Below are positions 1 to 9,895 of a DNA stretch of 64,000 bases, piece after piece; the stretch's first letter is position 1; each line of letters starts with the position of its first letter. The stretch is from NCBI GenBank assembly GCA_003116975.1, contig BGKB01000034.1, positions 1 to 64,000 on the forward strand. Direction: 5' to 3'. Made by a program: the position numbers and the translations under genes. The stretch comes from Aurantiochytrium sp. KH105 (lineage: Eukaryota; Sar; Bigyra; Thraustochytrida; Thraustochytriidae). Below the pieces are notes generated by a model. That model was not told the DNA's origin and made no database searches. It saw only the letters and a list, made by a program, of their open reading frames with translations.

Positions 1-104
1 CCAGCAACGCCTCCGCACCAAACGCCGCCCGCGCACCGCACCGCCGCGCCCGCGCCCACGCACGCGCGGAGAACGACGCAGACGCACGGCCGCCCCGGGC
101 CAAG

Positions 105-1418
105 ATGCCGAGCGTGGACGAGCTCATCAACGACGGCGACCTCGCCGGCGTGCAGCGCGCCGTGCAGAACGACCCCGCCCTGCTCAACGCGACGGTGACG
201 ACTCTGAAGTCTACTCCGCTCATGTGGGCTCTTCACGAAAACTCCGGGGGCCAGCCCGCCATCGCGCAGTGGCTCATCGAGCGCGGCGCAAAGCTTGACC
301 TGCAGAACAACAATGGATGGACCGCGCTCTTGTACGCGTGCCGCTACGACCAGCCCGACACGGCCCAGTTGCTCATCGAGCGCGGCGCAAAGCTCGACCT
401 GCAGGCCAACGAGGGATGGACCGCGCTCATGCTCGCGTGCCGGAACGACCAGCCCGACACGGCCCAGTTGCTCATCGAGCGCGGCGCAAAGCTTGACCTG
501 CAGGAGACCGACGGATGGACCGCGCTCATGCTGGCATGTCAGCAGCCTTTTGAATCGCATCACACCGCGGCGGGTCTCCTGCGCAGCATCAAGCTCTGCT
601 ACGCAGCGGGCGCCGATCTGGATTTGAAAAATAAGAACGGGCGGGACGCGCTGGCGCTGGCCAAGTACTTTGATCGCGGCGACGCCGTGGCGTTCCTGGA
701 GTTCGCGACGGCGTCGGAGGTGGCGGGGCTCCTGCTGGGCGAGCTGCGGCAGCCGCGGAGCCTCGTGGTGGCCTTTTACGAGGAGGACCTGCTCACGAAG
801 AGGGCGTGCTTGGTGCTGCAGGACGTGGACCTCGAGGGGATGGGCGTGACCTCGTCGCTGAAGCGGCGCAGGATTTTGAACGAGCTCAACCCGAACGCTG
901 TCCAGGTGCCGCGCTTGTCGCTGCCCAGGCGCGCGTCGCGGCGGGTGGTGCGCGCGGCGCGGCGCCTTTCGGGCAATTATCAGTACCACGCTTTCCTCAC
1001 GCACGACTGGGGCGAGGATGGTGCGAACCACGAGGTCGTGAGCTCGGTGAACGCGAGGCTCCGGCGCGCGGACAAGGTCACGTGGTTTGATGAGGATCGT
1101 CTCTCTGGCGACATCGTTCTGCAAATCACGCAAGGCATTGAGAACTCGCGCAAAGTGGTGGTCTTCATCACGGAGCGATACATGCGCAAGCTGCAGGCTG
1201 GCGGCAATGACTTTTGCAAGGATGAGTTTATGACGGCTGTTCGCATCCACACCCCAGCGAAGATGATTGCCGTCGTCCTGGAACCGGCGATGCTCGATAC
1301 CTCATTGTGGCGAGGACCGCTGCAGTTCCGTCTCGGTGGCCATCTTTACATCGACTTTACGACGCCAGCCAAGCGTCAGGAGAACTTTTCTGTCCTGCTG
1401 GATCGCATCAATGCTTGA
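105..1418 (+). CDS. Ankyrin-SAM-TIR protein (candidate TIR NADase)
   Basis: 437 codons, ATG after GGCCAAG, single exon. Residues ~36-200 are ankyrin repeats; three consecutive repeats have almost identical DNA with an exact 99 bp period (starts at 273, 372 and 471). Residues ~205-262 look like a SAM domain, ending in the typical LEGMGVTSSLKRRRILNEL helix. Residues ~291-435 are a TIR domain: YHAFLTHDW (strand A), WFDEDRLSGDI (BB loop) and ENSRKVVVFITERY. Glu374 in CKDEF sits where SARM1 has its catalytic glutamate, so NAD-cleaving activity is plausible. SARM1 is ARM-SAM-SAM-TIR; here ankyrin repeats replace ARM. Family knowledge suggests SAM-driven oligomerisation that activates TIR. Domain calls are from motifs; enzyme activity is inference. 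Confidence 0.85.
   Translation: MPSVDELINDGDLAGVQRAVQNDPALLNATVTTLKSTPLMWALHENSGGQPAIAQWLIERGAKLDLQNNNGWTALLYACRYDQPDTAQLLIERGAKLDLQANEGWTALMLACRNDQPDTAQLLIERGAKLDLQETDGWTALMLACQQPFESHHTAAGLLRSIKLCYAAGADLDLKNKNGRDALALAKYFDRGDAVAFLEFATASEVAGLLLGELRQPRSLVVAFYEEDLLTKRACLVLQDVDLEGMGVTSSLKRRRILNELNPNAVQVPRLSLPRRASRRVVRAARRLSGNYQYHAFLTHDWGEDGANHEVVSSVNARLRRADKVTWFDEDRLSGDIVLQITQGIENSRKVVVFITERYMRKLQAGGNDFCKDEFMTAVRIHTPAKMIAVVLEPAMLDTSLWRGPLQFRLGGHLYIDFTTPAKRQENFSVLLDRINA
273..560 (+). repeat. 99 bp in-gene ankyrin-coding tandem repeat
   Basis: The core CTCATCGAGCGCGGCGCAAA recurs at 273, 372 and 471, exactly 99 bp (33 codons) apart. Long stretches on both sides are also nearly identical, including the GATGGACCGCGCTC block. 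This is DNA-level identity beyond what protein constraint needs, which suggests recent unit duplication or conversion. Confidence 0.9.
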
Positions 1419-2787
1419 GCCTGATGTGTTGCGTGGAGGCGAATCTACCTTGATGCAAAGGCTACCGTGAAAATCTAGACCTGGCTTGCAGTTGGCCGCA
1501 ATGAAATGTTATGCTATGTTTGTTCTTTTTTTTTTTTCTCTGGTTGCAACGAGCAAAGGTGAACTAGGCAAGCGACGATTGATACGATATCGTGGAGAAG
1601 TCACAACACTTATCCGCGAAGAGTGGCCTTTTTTCTCGAACGAAGATAGCAACAGCGCCAAAGAGGCCAATGAGCATTGGGGAAAGCGGGTTATTGAGAA
1701 ATGGACTGTGAGATGGATTCTGTTTAACGCTTATTGGCTACGGATGTTTCGGATCTGCTCGTGATGGGACTGCTTTGCCTCGGCGCCAGGTCCGAGACTT
1801 GGATTAGTGATGTGCAGAGGAGATGGTGAGGAGCACGGGACTTTGTCACACTTCCCGGCTAGGAGATGTTCACTGCCGTGACTCTGTAGTCTGCCCTCAC
1901 CTTGTACACTGACCGCTACAAGGGCTTTAGATGAGTCTTCCCATGGGCGAAAGGTTGACGTCATCTTGTCCATGCCGTCCAGTCGTGGTGGCGTCATTGT
2001 CTATCCTCTATACGGGTTCATGAGCAGCAGCTGTGAAACCGAATCAAACGGGCCGAATGCCATCCTGGCTTTAGAAAAGCGTAATTGCAGAGCATCTTGG
2101 CAGGACAAAGTGCGAGTCCCGCTTCTTGTATCATCGTGCTCCGGAACGTCGATCTTGATATTCAGATGATCGATGTCATGCAGATGCGCTTTATTTGCAC
2201 CTCGGATGAACACTTTCTGGTAATGATTTCGGGTCTCGTACTTGAACAACCCTCGGTATCTCTTCCACGCCCATTCTCGGGACGTGGGCATGCATGTTTA
2301 TGAGCACGCGTTTCTCTGTAAGCACTACATTCGATCATACCACGTGGGCAACTCCTCATCTCATTCGCACTGAGCAGAAAAGTCACGTAGGCCCAAGTTA
2401 GTAGTGTGATAGGGGACTGCACGCGAAGTCCCGGTGTTGAATGTTTTCGTTTTTTTTTTCTCTTTTTTGGCTCCGCATTCATTTCATTCGTTCCTTCATT
2501 GTCTTGTTTTGTTTTTTGGGAAGGGGGAGGGAGGTCGTCATGCCGTGAGTGGTGCTCAGATCGGTGTGGGTTCTAGGCCATCAAATCTCTCTCATCAACG
2601 TCCGCCGTATGAGCATGCTACCATCTCGTTCATGGCGACGTCGTCAACGCGCAGTGTTTATCAGAGCTCAAACTCCGTGCCAAGTCCTGGTCTCAGATCC
2701 CAAAAAAATGAAAGGCCACCAGATAATTTGCGACCACTATCGACCAATTTACAGAATCCGCAGATGAAAAGGGCAAAAAAATAACAT
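1419..2787. other. Intergenic, no supported gene
   Basis: Base composition is closer to even than in the flanking genes, with T runs near 1527 and 2450. A 96-codon ATG-started frame on the minus strand (2001-2291) and a 92-codon frame on the plus strand (1486-1764) show no recognisable domain and could be chance. No other signal seen. Confidence 0.4.
2775..2780 (-). terminator. Pol III oligo-T terminator of tRNA-Glu
   Basis: Six A on the plus strand read as six T on the minus strand, 7 nt beyond the tRNA 3' end. Confidence 0.75.
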
Positions 2788-2857
2788 TCCATGTCCGGGA
2801 ATCGAACCCGGGGGTTGACGGTGAGAGCGTCAGATGTTACCATTACACCAACACGGA
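2788..2857 (-). tRNA. tRNA-Glu (anticodon CUC)
   Basis: 70 nt read on the minus strand. Acceptor stem TCCGTGT pairs with ACATGGA (one G-U). D stem GTGT/ACAT has a TGGTGTAATGG A-box. Anticodon stem TGACG/CGTCA is perfect with loop CTCTCAC, so the anticodon is CTC, reading GAG. T arm CCGGG-TTCGATT-CCCGG contains the B-box. A run of six T follows within ten bases on the minus strand (2775-2780 as A on the plus), a good RNA polymerase III terminator. No intron. CCA is not encoded, as expected in eukaryotes. Confidence 0.96.
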
Positions 2858-3810
2858 GGCTAACTTGTGGTCGCCAGCTGAGCCGGTCCCATCTATAGAT
2901 TTGAAACACTCTCACGCTTGCGTCATATGCGCGCGGTAGAGGGCAGACGAGGATGGTGGACGCGATGTCACAGCGGCGAGAGAGCTAGCTCTCCATAGCG
3001 AGCATGACTTTGCGTTCGTCGATGCCCTAAGCCACACTCCAAAGTCAGAAGGTGCGCGGCAATGGCCAGGTAAACGCCGATGAGCGATGGGCGCCAAACT
3101 AGTCAAGTCTCACGCCGCCAAGATCATGACCAAATTCTGCGCGCTCAGAAGTCGGCTTTCGGCAGAGCCGAGTGCGGTACAAGGTCGGGCGAGACTACTT
3201 CTGTAACGAAAACCAGGTTGCCGAATGCGATCGAGCCGGGGACCGGTTCTTGCAACTTGCCGATGCAGAGTGCAAGCGATACAAGCGCTTGTCGCATGAA
3301 TGGGAAAAAACGCACAACGCAAAATCTAAGCTGAGGCTCTCTCCACAACAGTGAGGCTGGATGAACAAACCATCGCGGAGGTGACGGCACATGTTTTTCG
3401 AGGGCGAGAGCGATCTTTGCGTCGAGGAAACTTGAACGCTTGCGCTGGGCGATGGCGAAGATCGCAGTTTCCTTAGCAAGAGGATGTTCCTGCCTGCAGC
3501 GATTGATGCTAAAAGTGGTCTCGATCAAGCGCTGCTCGCGGAGCCCGAACGATTCTGAAGCTTCCTTTGATCTAATCTACTCGCAGACGAGAAGCGCGAT
3601 GCATTTTATCCAGAAGAGTATCAAAAGGGTTGCATGAAGCCCTTGAGAAAGAATTGACGTGGAAGAGAGAAGGGGGCGTGGCATGCCATAGTACATCCTT
3701 GGGCTCACTGACCAATCAATAAGACGGTGTCTTGCACCTTTGAAGAGAGCTGCTCACCGGCGCAGCTTGATGTTCATCAAAGTCAAGATCACTTTCAGAG
3801 CTCATCACCT
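2858..3810. other. Intergenic, no supported gene
   Basis: Short open frames overlap each other on both strands without any domain, signal peptide or codon pattern that I recognise. Nothing else seen. Confidence 0.4.
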
Positions 3811-3900
3811 TGGGTCGGCTTTGGTTGGCTTTGGTTGGCTTTGGTTGGCTTTGGTTGGCTTTGGTTGGCTTTGGTTGGCTTTGGTTGGCTTTGGTTGCCT
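3811..3900 (+). repeat. Decamer minisatellite TTGGTTGGCT
   Basis: Seven perfect copies of TTGGTTGGCT at 3821-3890, flanked by degenerate copies at 3811 and 3891. Every unit carries GGTTGG on the plus strand. Confidence 0.95.
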
Positions 3901-4064
3901 TGCCGCCGCCTTGCCTTGCCGCCATCTTGCCTTGCCGCAGCCTTGCGGCCGCCTTGCCTCGCCGCCACCTTGCCTTGCCGCAGCCTTGCAGCCGCCTTGC
4001 CTTGCCGCAGCCTTGCCGCCGCCTTGCAGCCGCCTTACAGCCGCCTTACAGCCGCCTTGGCAGC
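3898..4064 (+). repeat. Degenerate GCCTTGCCGC-type minisatellite
   Basis: Directly continues the decamer array. Imperfect alternating units such as GCCTTGCCTTGCCGC and GCAGCCTTGC, ending with three copies of ACAGCCGCCTT-like units near 4025-4060. Confidence 0.8.
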
Positions 4065-7061
4065 AGCGCGCGCCCGCCCCCCGCCGCGAGCACTTGTCGC
4101 TAGTTAGCGCGCACTCTCAGACTAACCGTCGCACTCGCCCAACCTAACCACCGACCAATGCACAGACACGTATTGAGGCCTCGGGCTACCACCCTCCCGC
4201 ATCGCGGGGCCATGCCCCCACCGTGCACAGAAAGCTGTCAGCCGTCCTTCACCTTTGAGTCTGTACGCCCACCGCTTCCGTACTGTTTGTCTGTCTACCT
4301 AACGACCGATCATCAGCGCAGAGGGCCATGCAAGAAAGGTAGCCAGCAACAGCCCTGTGCAAAACAGCTCCCACAGAGACCCCACTGTCTCCCCCAGAGC
4401 AGGAAGCGACTCATGCCACTGTGGAAGCTGTGGTAGTTGCTGTGGCACTGAGCCAGAAAGGCAAACTTGAGAGTCCGCTTCAAGCCGGCAGCAATCGCAG
4501 GCAAATAACGATCGATTTAGCAAGCTCAAAACCTATCCTTCACCCTAATGGCACAATAAACGATCTAACGAGTGTCATTGCGCGCCACTCAGTGCACGCA
4601 AACAGCTTGAATCAGCAGTGTAAATTTGGGACCCCCAGACCACGATGAAGCTTGATCTGACTGACCTGCGTTTTTTGCCATCGTCACGTCAGCTATTTTC
4701 TTCGTAAGCCAAGCGGTGACAGTGCATTCATTTACTTGAATTGATCAATCGTTCTCAAAGACTTGTCTTCAAAATATGATACAGAACCAATGGCGAAATT
4801 GACCGTGTGACTTCTCATCGGGGTCACTAGGGGCCAGGCACCTTCGCAATCAAGCCAGTCAAAGCAATAGATGAACATTCTCAACACTTTTACTTACATG
4901 GTTATCACTCCATTCCCGACAGAGAGAGCCCGAGTTCAGATTATAAGCAAGTAGGTGCCATCTTGTGCGAAATCTTCTTTCCGTTGTCTAGCTCGTCAGA
5001 TCTCATTTCATTGACAATCCTCGCGGCGTCCACATCAAAGCGTCAGCACCTAGACGCTTTCATCACATGGAACATGCCGCCACCCCGTTTGTTTCGCTTA
5101 CCTATCGTACGCTCCACATTGGGATGTGTCAGGCAGTGCCTTGACTTCCGCAATGTCCATTTCTTCAAGTTTTCGAATCAAAATGTCATACTGCACAAAG
5201 CTCCTTTCAAATGTGCCAGACGGCCGTCCCCAGGCCACCCCACTTCCTCCAACGTCCCCTGTCCCCGTCCGCTCGCGCTCTTTGGACTCGCCAGGCACTC
5301 AGACGCGGCGAGGAAACTCGCTGCAACAGAAGCAAGCAGAACCAGCCGTGGACGCAGCGAAAATAAAAAAAAAATCGATGAACCCTTTTTTTTTTCCCTT
5401 GCAGGCCACGCGCGGCAAGTGAGCGAGCGAGCGTGCGTGCGAGCGGGTTTAGGTGCAGTCCAGCGCGAGCGTGTATGAGGCGCGCCAGCCATGCATCCTG
5501 CGCGAGCCCAACGCCGTGCCGCTGCGCTTGCGGTGAGCAAAGAAAGAAAGAGCAGATCGTTGCGAGCCACATTCGACTCGGGGCATGTTGGCCAACTTGA
5601 ACCAGAAGCTGCAGTGCCAGGAACCTTCGTCGGAGTTTGACCAGGCGCCGATGCATAGAGACGTAGCAAGCCCAGCGCTCTTTCTGCCAGCCTGCCTACC
5701 GACCGACCAACGCTTCTCCGGCGTCTTGCCTCGATTTGTCGGTGCGGCCAGAGTGGGTTGGCGAGTTGCCCTCGGCAAATGTCGAGCTCCGCCCCGGATA
5801 ACAAGAATAGCATGCTCCCTCGTTTACTTCGCGCAAGACGATGACTGCACCTTTGAGCGTATCTTTCGCATGCCTTCAAGATCAAAGTCTGTACGCATCG
5901 GGGCTTGCTATGGTATCTGCGCTCGTCACCATTTCGGCTTTGTCGATCACTCCGAGCTGGACGAGCTCGCCGTTGCTGTCCTTCTCGCGACCCTAGCCCC
6001 TGGTTACATGTGTTTCTCCTCGTGCAATCTGCTGATTGTAACGTGCAAAGCGAAGAATGAAAAGCAGCAACCGACGCTATGCTCGCAGGTGCACAGAGTC
6101 TCTCCTTAATCTCGCTCAAGATTTTTCAAGATTACCCGAAAGAGGCTCTTCTGCCCTTGGTTCATTCACTGTGTTAGCATTGGAGATAAAAGTTTCTCGA
6201 GACTTGTCGGGACAGCGGCAGAGAATGTAGGGATGAGTTCGGTCATGCTCAGTACCATCAAAGTAAAATTTCCACTTCAACTCCCGTGCCCCTGTTTACA
6301 AGTTGGTGTGTCGCTCGCTACTTCGCTTCCTACCCCGTCGAATCTTAGTCTTTCTTTGTCTTCGTGCGAAGGATGCACAGGCGGCTGGACTCATTGCAGA
6401 CTCAGGGCCAAGGTATGCGTCTTCCTGCTATTTGGGAGACAAATCAAAACGTGGCGTCGGCTTTCTCTGGCACTTTGGGACCGTGCTCAATTCATGATCA
6501 CCATGCAAGATTGCTGCCGTCGAGCTCTTGACGCAGTGGTGACAGATGTGCATCTTCAGGAATACTCCAGCAAAATGAAACATCTAGCAACGTGCTCTTG
6601 GTATGTCGAGGCGACCGAACTTCACCTTTGGAACCCCAGCCAACGGGTGCTCAAGCGTTATTTGGGGCATCTAAAAGACCTTAATATTTGTGTGCAATTG
6701 GGGCGTCCGAGACCCCAATTTGTTTTTAATACGTTCTGTGAGTCTTTTCAAGTGCGAGCTTTTTACCGAATTTTGAATCTGGAAGCAACATTTTGTTGAT
6801 GTCGGCATAGTATCTGCTTCTGGCACAGCTAAGTGGAGATTCAGCAAAGTAATGCTGTGCAGTAGTAGAAGTCTTGGGATTTGAGGAAAGACATGCCACA
6901 TGGGGTTCTTTTCCTTTGCAAGAAAATTTGCAGATTGACCGATCATGCTGCACCAATTCGGTTCCTTGCGGATTAAAGACTACACAAGTACAACCCCCAA
7001 CGTGCTGAGGAAGCTCTAAATGTGGTCTTTCATAAGATTTACCGAGTTTGAGTCACTGTAA
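4065..7061. other. Intergenic, no supported gene
   Basis: About 3 kb without a recognisable gene. The longest frames are on minus (5178-6119, 313 codons) and plus (6233-6799, 188 codons). Their translations are rich in low-complexity Arg/Ser/Ala or show no family match, and they overlap competing frames. A-rich (5366-5374) and T-rich (5388-5396) runs are present. I do not call a gene here. Confidence 0.4.
7054..7061. repeat. Target-site duplication, left (CACTGTAA)
   Basis: Perfect match to 7720-7727 on the other side of the repeat element. Confidence 0.7.
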
Positions 7062-7719
7062 TCGACGATGCCCGTCACGATGAGCTACCCATCACCTTGA
7101 CACCAGGTGGTAAACTGCTATAGCATCCACGCACAAGCAGATCCAAAGTGCACGCCCAGTGTGCGAACCGCAATGGGAACCGCACTCAATCCGTGTGCGA
7201 TCCAAGATCGCACCCACTGCAATGATGCCGCCTTATCGAGGCCCCGCGTATCATTCCGTCAGTAAGCAATGTCGTCCTTGACGAAGGCCCAGCGCATTGC
7301 CGGATAATGTCGCCTTGACGAAGGCCCAGCACATTATTCCATCACCTTAAATGCTGCTTTTACACGAGCCCACGCATTTCATTTCACCATGTTATTCACA
7401 GCATGAATCATAGTCTAAGCTGCACGAAGCCACGCACACGCGCGCTCTCGTCCGCCAGCAGACCCGAATCACCCGAGCACTCGAACCCAGTGCGAGTTCC
7501 GAGTTAACCGCTTCCAGGGTGGCCGTTTGCAAGCGGGCTCTTCCTAATCGTTAGACCCCCTTGCAACCAAGGCAAACAACCACAGTCTCCGAGTAGCTGC
7601 GTGAGACTCCAACTTCTTCCTTCCCATCGCGCTACGCGCGGAGGGGAGATTTCTTTTACGTTTAGACGAATCATCTTTGTTGTTGTTCTTTCTTTTTTAA
7701 TCAGACTTTGCGTCAATAA
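7062..7719 (+). mobile_element. MITE-like dispersed repeat, copy 1
   Basis: A 658 bp element almost identical to the one at 19617-20270 in the same orientation. It is flanked by a perfect 8 bp direct repeat CACTGTAA (7054-7061 and 7720-7727), which looks like a target-site duplication. Ends carry a short inverted repeat (TYGACG at the left, CGTCAA at the right, offset by three bases). It has no long reading frame of its own, so it would be non-autonomous. Inside are three degenerate copies of a CCTTGACGAAGGCCCAGC-like unit (about 7228-7340). An 8 bp duplication is typical of hAT-like transposons, but the ends do not match a known family that I can name. Confidence 0.75.
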
Positions 7720-7727
7720 CACTGTAA
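7720..7727. repeat. Target-site duplication, right (CACTGTAA)
   Basis: Perfect match to 7054-7061. Confidence 0.7.
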
Positions 7728-8094
7728 GGAGCAAGTATTTTCTTCTTCTGTGGCAAGTGAACCCAGAATCGAGCACAACGTTTTGGCCCCAATACCCGAA
7801 GAGGGATGCGAAAAATAGACACGTACGGTGGCCTGGCCTTGAGAGGCACAAGGGCAAGGCCTGACTCGGACTTGGCACGTCTTGTATGCGAAGCCGATCA
7901 CATATCAATTGATTTACGAGTAACCAAAAAGTTATTAGTGACTGGTAGTGAATCGTCGAATAATGTATCGATTTAGCCAATCCACGTAAATGACTCGTTC
8001 TGATCTTCGAGCCCTACAAAACTCAAGAAATCTGTCCTCGACCATACCCATAGAGTAGCCCACACTCGAACGTAAAAGGGATGATCCACTGCCA
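7728..8094. other. Intergenic, 3' side of the ZPR1-like gene
   Basis: No gene recognised. It should hold the 3' end of the minus-strand ZPR1-like transcript. Confidence 0.4.
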
Positions 8095-9333
8095 CTAGTC
8101 CATTTGATCCAGCGCATCCAGGTCTTGGGCAATTTGGGCTTGCGCGTTCATTTGCTTTTTTTGCTGCGTGGAGATGGATCCCTCTTGCGCCTCGACATGG
8201 TCGGCGAACTTGTTCAAGTAGTCGAGCATCTCCATATCGGGAGCAGCTGAGGCCTGGAGGGTAGCCCCTGGCATCTCCAGCAGCTGCTGGCAACCGCACG
8301 AGGGGTCTTCGCAACCGCGAACCTCGTCCAATCCCACGTGCCACCTTCCATCTCCGGGCTCGTCCGCACGCTCCACCCACACAGCCGAGCCATTCACAGA
8401 CACCACTCGACAGTTTGGAATCCACTCCTCGCCATACATGGCCTCCAGCACAACGCCTGGCTCCACATGCGTGAGCCCGCAGAGCACGGCAGGATGTGCC
8501 TCTTCGTCGGCGGCTTCAGAGTCGGAATCGAGCAGGTAGACCTCAAAGGAGACGCGCGAATCGTTCTCCAGAACTTGAATGTGGGAAGCATCATGCTCAT
8601 CTTCCAGAATCAGCTGAAATGTGCTCGTGCCGTTCCGGACGCCGTCCAAGAGGGCCTTGACGCGCGCATCGACAACGTTTGCCATCTTTGTGTTGCCCGT
8701 TGCGCTCGCGCCTTCACCAGGGGCGTCATCGGCTAGGCGCAGGAATCGAAGGCTCGTACCTACATGTTGGAGACAGCCTTCGACCGTGGTCATAGCTCCT
8801 ACACGGGTGGAAACCTCCAGTTCGAGCTCGGGCACACGAAACGTGCAGTCATCCGAGCGTAGCACCTCGCGACTTAGGTCTGATTCGTCCTGCACATTGA
8901 GAATAATCCGTCGCCCGTAACCTGGCTCGAGCGGGGCAACGTCTGCGGTCCGAATCGGGTCCACGGACCGCACCTTGCGGTACGTGTACCCGCACCCTGA
9001 GCAGGAAAAGCTCTGGATCTCCGCGCGCCCAAAGCGCGGGAGATTGAGCTCGGCTCTCTGAAAGTCTGCCGTCGCACCGCACTCAAGGCAGCTAACTGCG
9101 AGCTTGACCACGTCGTCGAGCTCCAGCTGGTTATCCTCGTCCTTGAAGACCTTGAACGCGCCGGCGCCGGAGGCCGCGCTCGCGTCAGCGCCGGCCTGCG
9201 CATTTTCCAGCTCCGCGGCATCAAACTCCACGGCCTCGCCCTGTGCGAGCGCCTCAAGCTGCGCGGGCGTCAGCTGCGCGAGGTCGACCCGTGACGGCGC
9301 CTCCGACCTGTCCACGTCCGGGTGGTCTTCCAT
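8095..9333 (-). CDS. ZPR1: ZPR1-family zinc-finger protein with Tudor-like C-terminal segment
   Basis: 412 residues from the ATG at 9333, chosen over the ATG at 9396 because its context is far better (ACAATGG). Two CxxC pairs about 30 residues apart (CLEC near residue 81, CSGC near residue 111) form the ZPR1 zinc finger. They are followed by the ZPR1 beta domain (GYGRRIILNV, a SREVLRSDDC segment, VPELELEV, TTVEGCL). Only one ZPR1 module is present, whereas canonical eukaryotic ZPR1 has two. Residues ~289-335 (MYGEEWIPNCRVVSVNGSAV) resemble a Tudor fold. ZPR1 proteins bind eEF1A and help its folding or shuttling; that is family knowledge. The single module makes this an atypical member, so orthology is moderate. 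Confidence 0.8.
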   Translation of the reverse strand: MEDHPDVDRSEAPSRVDLAQLTPAQLEALAQGEAVEFDAAELENAQAGADASAASGAGAFKVFKDEDNQLELDDVVKLAVSCLECGATADFQRAELNLPRFGRAEIQSFSCSGCGYTYRKVRSVDPIRTADVAPLEPGYGRRIILNVQDESDLSREVLRSDDCTFRVPELELEVSTRVGAMTTVEGCLQHVGTSLRFLRLADDAPGEGASATGNTKMANVVDARVKALLDGVRNGTSTFQLILEDEHDASHIQVLENDSRVSFEVYLLDSDSEAADEEAHPAVLCGLTHVEPGVVLEAMYGEEWIPNCRVVSVNGSAVWVERADEPGDGRWHVGLDEVRGCEDPSCGCQQLLEMPGATLQASAAPDMEMLDYLNKFADHVEAQEGSISTQQKKQMNAQAQIAQDLDALDQMD

Positions 9334-9895
9334 TGTCTGCTCGCCCGCTTCACGGCCTCCGAGTCGTTGCCGATCTGCTGGTCCGAGACAAAGCATGCGC
9401 GTCTACATTTTCTCTCCCGCTCTCTCTCTCTCTCTCTCCTTGTCAGCGTGCCTCCGAAAGGGCGCACGCAGCGCAGCCCCGCGGGATGGAGGGAGAGAGA
9501 GAGAGAGAGAGATGTCTGCTAAGAGTTCACGCGCTGCAAAAGAACAAAGCTCGCTCGATAAATTTGTGGGAGTTGCAAGCGGGATCGACGAGAGAAGGTC
9601 ATCCGCTCGCCACGCGCACCTCGTCCCTTTCTTCCCAACTCGCGTATGAGGATTTTTGCGATTTGGGTTTTCGCTCCAAAAGGAAAACAGCGACTCGAGA
9701 CTCCACGCCATCGGATGGCAGACATCACGCCTTCGAACAAGCCGAAATGATCTTTTTGATCAAATCCGTGCGCGTGTGGCGGTGGCGCAATTCCTTTATT
9801 TTTGCTGGAATCACGCGGGGAGAAAACGAGCATCGCTCGCATGGCTTCATGCATGAATTGCACATTCATTTTTAACTACAATTTATATATTTTTT
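9334..9895. other. Intergenic between ZPR1-like and kinase genes
   Basis: Holds the 5' region of the ZPR1-like gene and the 3' region of the kinase gene, both minus strand. A (TC)n tract at 9421-9438 and a (GA)n tract at 9493-9512 are complementary. A/T-rich stretch 9878-9898 next to the kinase stop may serve 3' end formation. Confidence 0.5.
9421..9512. repeat. Inverted (TC)n / (GA)n dinucleotide tracts
   Basis: TC repeat at 9421-9438 and GA repeat at 9493-9512, separated by ~54 bases. They could pair into a hairpin in the 5' leader of the minus-strand ZPR1-like transcript. Confidence 0.7.

Noticed and set aside
5178-6119. 313-codon minus-strand frame
   Set aside because: Arg/Ala/Ser-rich, passes through A/T runs, and overlaps several competing frames of equal quality.
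7470-7500. B-box-like GGGTTCGAG in the MITE-like repeat (minus strand)
   Set aside because: No matching A-box or tRNA fold, so a SINE origin is not supported.
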